A stretch of DNA of 25,618 bases from Paludibacteraceae bacterium (GTDB lineage: Bacteria > Bacteroidota > Bacteroidia > Bacteroidales > Paludibacteraceae), in assembly GCA_016297215.1 (NCBI GenBank), contig JAEDGZ010000029.1, forward strand, positions 1 to 25,618, read 5' to 3'. The stretch's first letter is position 1; every line of letters starts with the position of its first letter. The position numbers and the translations under genes are program-made. This document shows, in pieces, positions 23,221 to 25,618 of the stretch. The notes under the pieces were generated by a model. The model did no database searches, was not told where the DNA came from, and saw only the letters and a program-made list of their open reading frames with translations.

Positions 23221-23547
23221 ATGAAGAGTATTCGAGACTTTATTGTGTTTTCCTCTCTGAATGAGGCGGAAGACGCGCCCAAGGGGGGATGTGTCATTGT
23301 ATTAGACACACAAGACCACGTCAATGAGTTTGCAGACCATCTAGAGAAGCACACCTTGCTCTCCGTTCATTCGGTGCGCAAGATGGACTATTTCTACTTT
23401 ACAGTCGGTACTTTCTACGGTTGTTGTGTTTTGGAAGTTCACCTCAAAGAAGATGTAGAAAGTACCGACTTTCGTATTACCAGCGAGCAGGTCGCCATTG
23501 CCGAGACCTATTCGTTTTTCCAGCAACTGGCATACAAGAAGCAATAA
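23221..23547 (+). CDS. Hypothetical protein of 108 residues
   Basis: A soluble, slightly acidic protein with no signal peptide or membrane segment. Strand-helix alternation is suggested by 'GGCVIVLDTQDHVNEFADHLEKH', 'DYFYFTVGTFYGCCVLEVHL' and 'ITSEQVAIAETYSFFQQL', giving a small alpha/beta fold. I recognise no family. Its place between a pair of small helix-turn-helix-like proteins and a primase gene (which starts 20 bp after its stop) suggests a part in replication or maintenance of the element. Confidence 0.65.
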   Translation: MKSIRDFIVFSSLNEAEDAPKGGCVIVLDTQDHVNEFADHLEKHTLLSVHSVRKMDYFYFTVGTFYGCCVLEVHLKEDVESTDFRITSEQVAIAETYSFFQQLAYKKQ

Positions 23548-23567
23548 GACCTCTCTAAAAAACTTCC

Positions 23568-25618
23568 ATGATTGCAAACTCTGTAATAGAGCAGATACAT
23601 TTGCGGGCGGACATCAGCAGTGTTGTCGGGGATTACCTCACTTTACGCAGGAAAGGTAACCGGCTGTGCTGTTGTTGTCCATTCCATAGCGAAAAGTCGC
23701 CCTCTTTCTTTGTCAATCCCCACACCAATACCTACCATTGTTACGGCTGTGGGGAGCATGGGGATGCCATTGCTTTTGTGATGAAGAAAGAGGGCTTGAC
23801 TTTTGCCGAAGCCGTCCGCAAACTTGCGCATAAGTATAACATCCCCATCGAGGAGGAGAAAGACGAGCGTACCAACGAGGAGCGGGAAGCCGCACGGAAA
23901 CGGGAGGCAATGCAAGTCGTCTATCAAGTGGTGCAGAATTACTTTGTGGAAGCACTCTACAAGGACACGCCCGAAGCCAAGCAAGCCCTCGCATACGCCA
24001 CGAGCCGCTGGAATAAGGAGTTTTGCATGGAGACAGGTATCGGCTACGCGCCCAACGCTTGGCAGGGGCTGATAGATTTTGCGAAGAAGCAGAGCCTCTC
24101 GCTTGACCTGCTCATTGAGGTCGGGTTGGTCAAGATATCGGAGAAAACCGGCAAGCCGTTTGATTTCTTCCGCGAGCGGTTGATGATACCTATCCGCGAC
24201 AAGTTCGGAGTTATCATCGGCTACACCGCCCGCGACCTGACCGGCAAGGAAGACAGTCCCAAGTACCTCAATTCGCCTACCTCAATACTCTACAAGAAAG
24301 AAAAGAGCGTTTTCGGCATAGACATTGCCGCGCGTGCTGCTGTCTTGCAGCATTCTTTCTTCCTTGTCGAGGGCGCACCCGATGTGTTGCGTTTGCAGTC
24401 CATCACTGTTACCAACGCCGTTGCCAGCCTTGGCTCGGACTGGACGGATGACCAGTTAGCCATCCTCAAACGCTACTCCGACACGCTCATTTTCCTGCCC
24501 GACGCAGACCCTCCCAAACGCAACAAACCCTTTGGTACGGGTATAGAAAAGGTGCTCAAGACAGGACGCAGGGCATGGGAGCAGGGCTTCCATGTGTATG
24601 TGCGCGAGATACCTCTCGGAAACGAGGGGCAGAAGAACGACCCCGACACTTACTGCAAGTCCAAGACACTGCTCGATGAACTGGAGCAGAAAGATTTTGT
24701 CTTGTGGTATGCCCAAAAACGCTTCTCCGCTCCTGCCGGTACATTTGAGGGAAACGCCATGGAGGATATCGCTGCCTTGGTCGCTTGCGTCGATAAGGAC
24801 TACGAGTTGGACAAATACATCTCCGCACTCCACGAGGAGATAAGCAAGGGCAAGACCATTTGGCGCAAGGCTATCGAAGCAGCGAAACGGCAGAGAGGCA
24901 AGGAAAGCCTCCAACAGGGTAAGAACCAAGTCAGCCTTGATTTGTTTGAGAAGTTCGGCTTTCAGGAGCACAGAAAAACGTACATCTCCATCGGGGAGGG
25001 CGGCAAGACCATCCGCTGGTCAAACTTTATTATGCACCCCCTTTTCCACATCCGCGACAACCAATCCGCTTTGCGTCTGTTTGAGATAGAGAACGAAGAC
25101 GGAGAAAAGACCATCATTGAGTTCAAGCAGGAAGACCTTGTATCGCTCACCAAGTTCAAACAGAAAGTGGAGAGCCTCGGTAACTTCGTTTGGCTCGTCA
25201 AGGACGAGCAACTCACCCGCCTCAAGCAATACCTCTATAAGACCACGGAAACAGCGGAGTTGATAACGCAACTCGGCTGGCAACGCAAAGGCTTCTTCGC
25301 ATTCGGAAACGGTGTCTTCACCGGCACCGAATGGAAACCTGTTGATGATTTTGGTATCGTTCGCATGGGAGAAAAGGGCAATTTCTACCTACCTGCATTC
25401 TCCTCCATCTATAAAGAAGATGTCTCACTCTATCAGTTCGAGCGCAACTTCGTGCATCGAGACTGGGGAAATATCAGTCTGAAAGACTATGTTTCCCTGT
25501 TGGTTACCGTCTTTGGGGACAATGCAAAGATAGGTTTTGCCTTTTTCTTGGCGACCCTGTTCCGCGATGTCGTTACCGCCCAAACCAAGTCATTCCCTAT
25601 CCTTAATCTCTTTGGTCC
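23568..25618 (+). CDS. CHC2/TOPRIM primase, probably fused to a helicase (3' end outside the window)
   Basis: At least 683 residues, open to the right edge. A CHC2 zinc finger (C37-x2-H40 and C58-x2-C61) is followed by a DnaG-like catalytic core with 'ERLMIPIRDKFGVIIGYTARDL' (split in reading) and a TOPRIM domain with Glu268 ('FFLVEGAPDVL') and D312-x-D314 ('FLPDAD'), the metal-binding acidic residues. After about residue 440 the protein departs from chromosomal DnaG, with 'LGWQRKGFFAFGNGVF' and a C-terminal stretch ending '...FPILNLFG', where a P-loop would be expected next. This fits a primase-helicase used by mobile elements for their own replication. It follows the small genes in the same direction. 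Confidence 0.9.
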   Translation, partial: MIANSVIEQIHLRADISSVVGDYLTLRRKGNRLCCCCPFHSEKSPSFFVNPHTNTYHCYGCGEHGDAIAFVMKKEGLTFAEAVRKLAHKYNIPIEEEKDERTNEEREAARKREAMQVVYQVVQNYFVEALYKDTPEAKQALAYATSRWNKEFCMETGIGYAPNAWQGLIDFAKKQSLSLDLLIEVGLVKISEKTGKPFDFFRERLMIPIRDKFGVIIGYTARDLTGKEDSPKYLNSPTSILYKKEKSVFGIDIAARAAVLQHSFFLVEGAPDVLRLQSITVTNAVASLGSDWTDDQLAILKRYSDTLIFLPDADPPKRNKPFGTGIEKVLKTGRRAWEQGFHVYVREIPLGNEGQKNDPDTYCKSKTLLDELEQKDFVLWYAQKRFSAPAGTFEGNAMEDIAALVACVDKDYELDKYISALHEEISKGKTIWRKAIEAAKRQRGKESLQQGKNQVSLDLFEKFGFQEHRKTYISIGEGGKTIRWSNFIMHPLFHIRDNQSALRLFEIENEDGEKTIIEFKQEDLVSLTKFKQKVESLGNFVWLVKDEQLTRLKQYLYKTTETAELITQLGWQRKGFFAFGNGVFTGTEWKPVDDFGIVRMGEKGNFYLPAFSSIYKEDVSLYQFERNFVHRDWGNISLKDYVSLLVTVFGDNAKIGFAFFLATLFRDVVTAQTKSFPILNLFG

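Noticed and set aside
22300..25618. Integrase or transposase gene of the element
   Set aside because: No tyrosine or serine recombinase motif was found in the visible part; it may be at the other end, outside the window.

Overview
The window reads as a chromosomal segment of a Bacteroidales-type bacterium (phylum Bacteroidota) that runs, near its right end, into what looks like an integrated mobile element. The assignment rests on several promoters of the Bacteroidota type (TTTG, about 20 bp, TAnnTTTG), on the families present (CoA-transferase, single-chain GcvP, YitT/DUF2179, Rossmann/DUF2520, GLUG-containing exported protein, endonuclease I), and on a CHC2-type primase typical of Bacteroidota mobile elements. 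No rRNA or taxonomic marker is present, so no genus is proposed.

Layout. 1-4.9 kb: an EamA-type transporter (cut by the left edge), an AraC-type regulator on the minus strand, then a CDP-alcohol phosphatidyltransferase and a two-HKD phospholipase D-like protein on the plus strand (a possible phospholipid head-group pair), and a Rossmann/DUF2520 protein on the minus strand. 4.95-11.05 kb: a minus-strand surface-polysaccharide cluster read from a strong promoter at about 11.04 kb: flippase, acyltransferase, polymerase, GT2, GT4 and a second acyltransferase that is broken by a 13-bp insertion. It is clearly more AT-rich than its flanks, and the composition changes inside the flippase gene. 11.2-13.6 kb, plus strand: acetyl-CoA hydrolase/4-hydroxybutyrate CoA-transferase family protein and a secreted endonuclease I. 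13.67-21.86 kb, minus strand: a 1128-residue exported GLUG/Ig-like protein, a YitT-family membrane protein, glycine dehydrogenase (GcvP) and malonyl-CoA:ACP transacylase (FabD), with fabD behind a strong promoter.

21.86-22.72 kb has no gene. It holds the fabD promoter, an 11-bp tandem repeat, a minus-strand terminator, and the 3' end of a serine-like tRNA without its 5' half. The orientation of this tRNA remnant predicts that an integrated element starts here and extends to the right. Beyond it lie a chain of hairpins, a promoter with an inverted repeat, three small unknown genes (two with a similar helix-turn-helix-like segment) and a primase/TOPRIM protein that runs off the right edge, probably just before a helicase P-loop.

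Dispersed elements tie the chromosomal part together: four related terminator hairpins (three of them between convergent genes), two copies each of two GC-rich palindromes (one copy sits in frame inside the phospholipase D-like gene), and a C-terminal tail shared by the two exported proteins. The best candidates for something undescribed are the element at the right edge, the shared tail and the palindrome inside a coding region. GC statements are estimates by eye.
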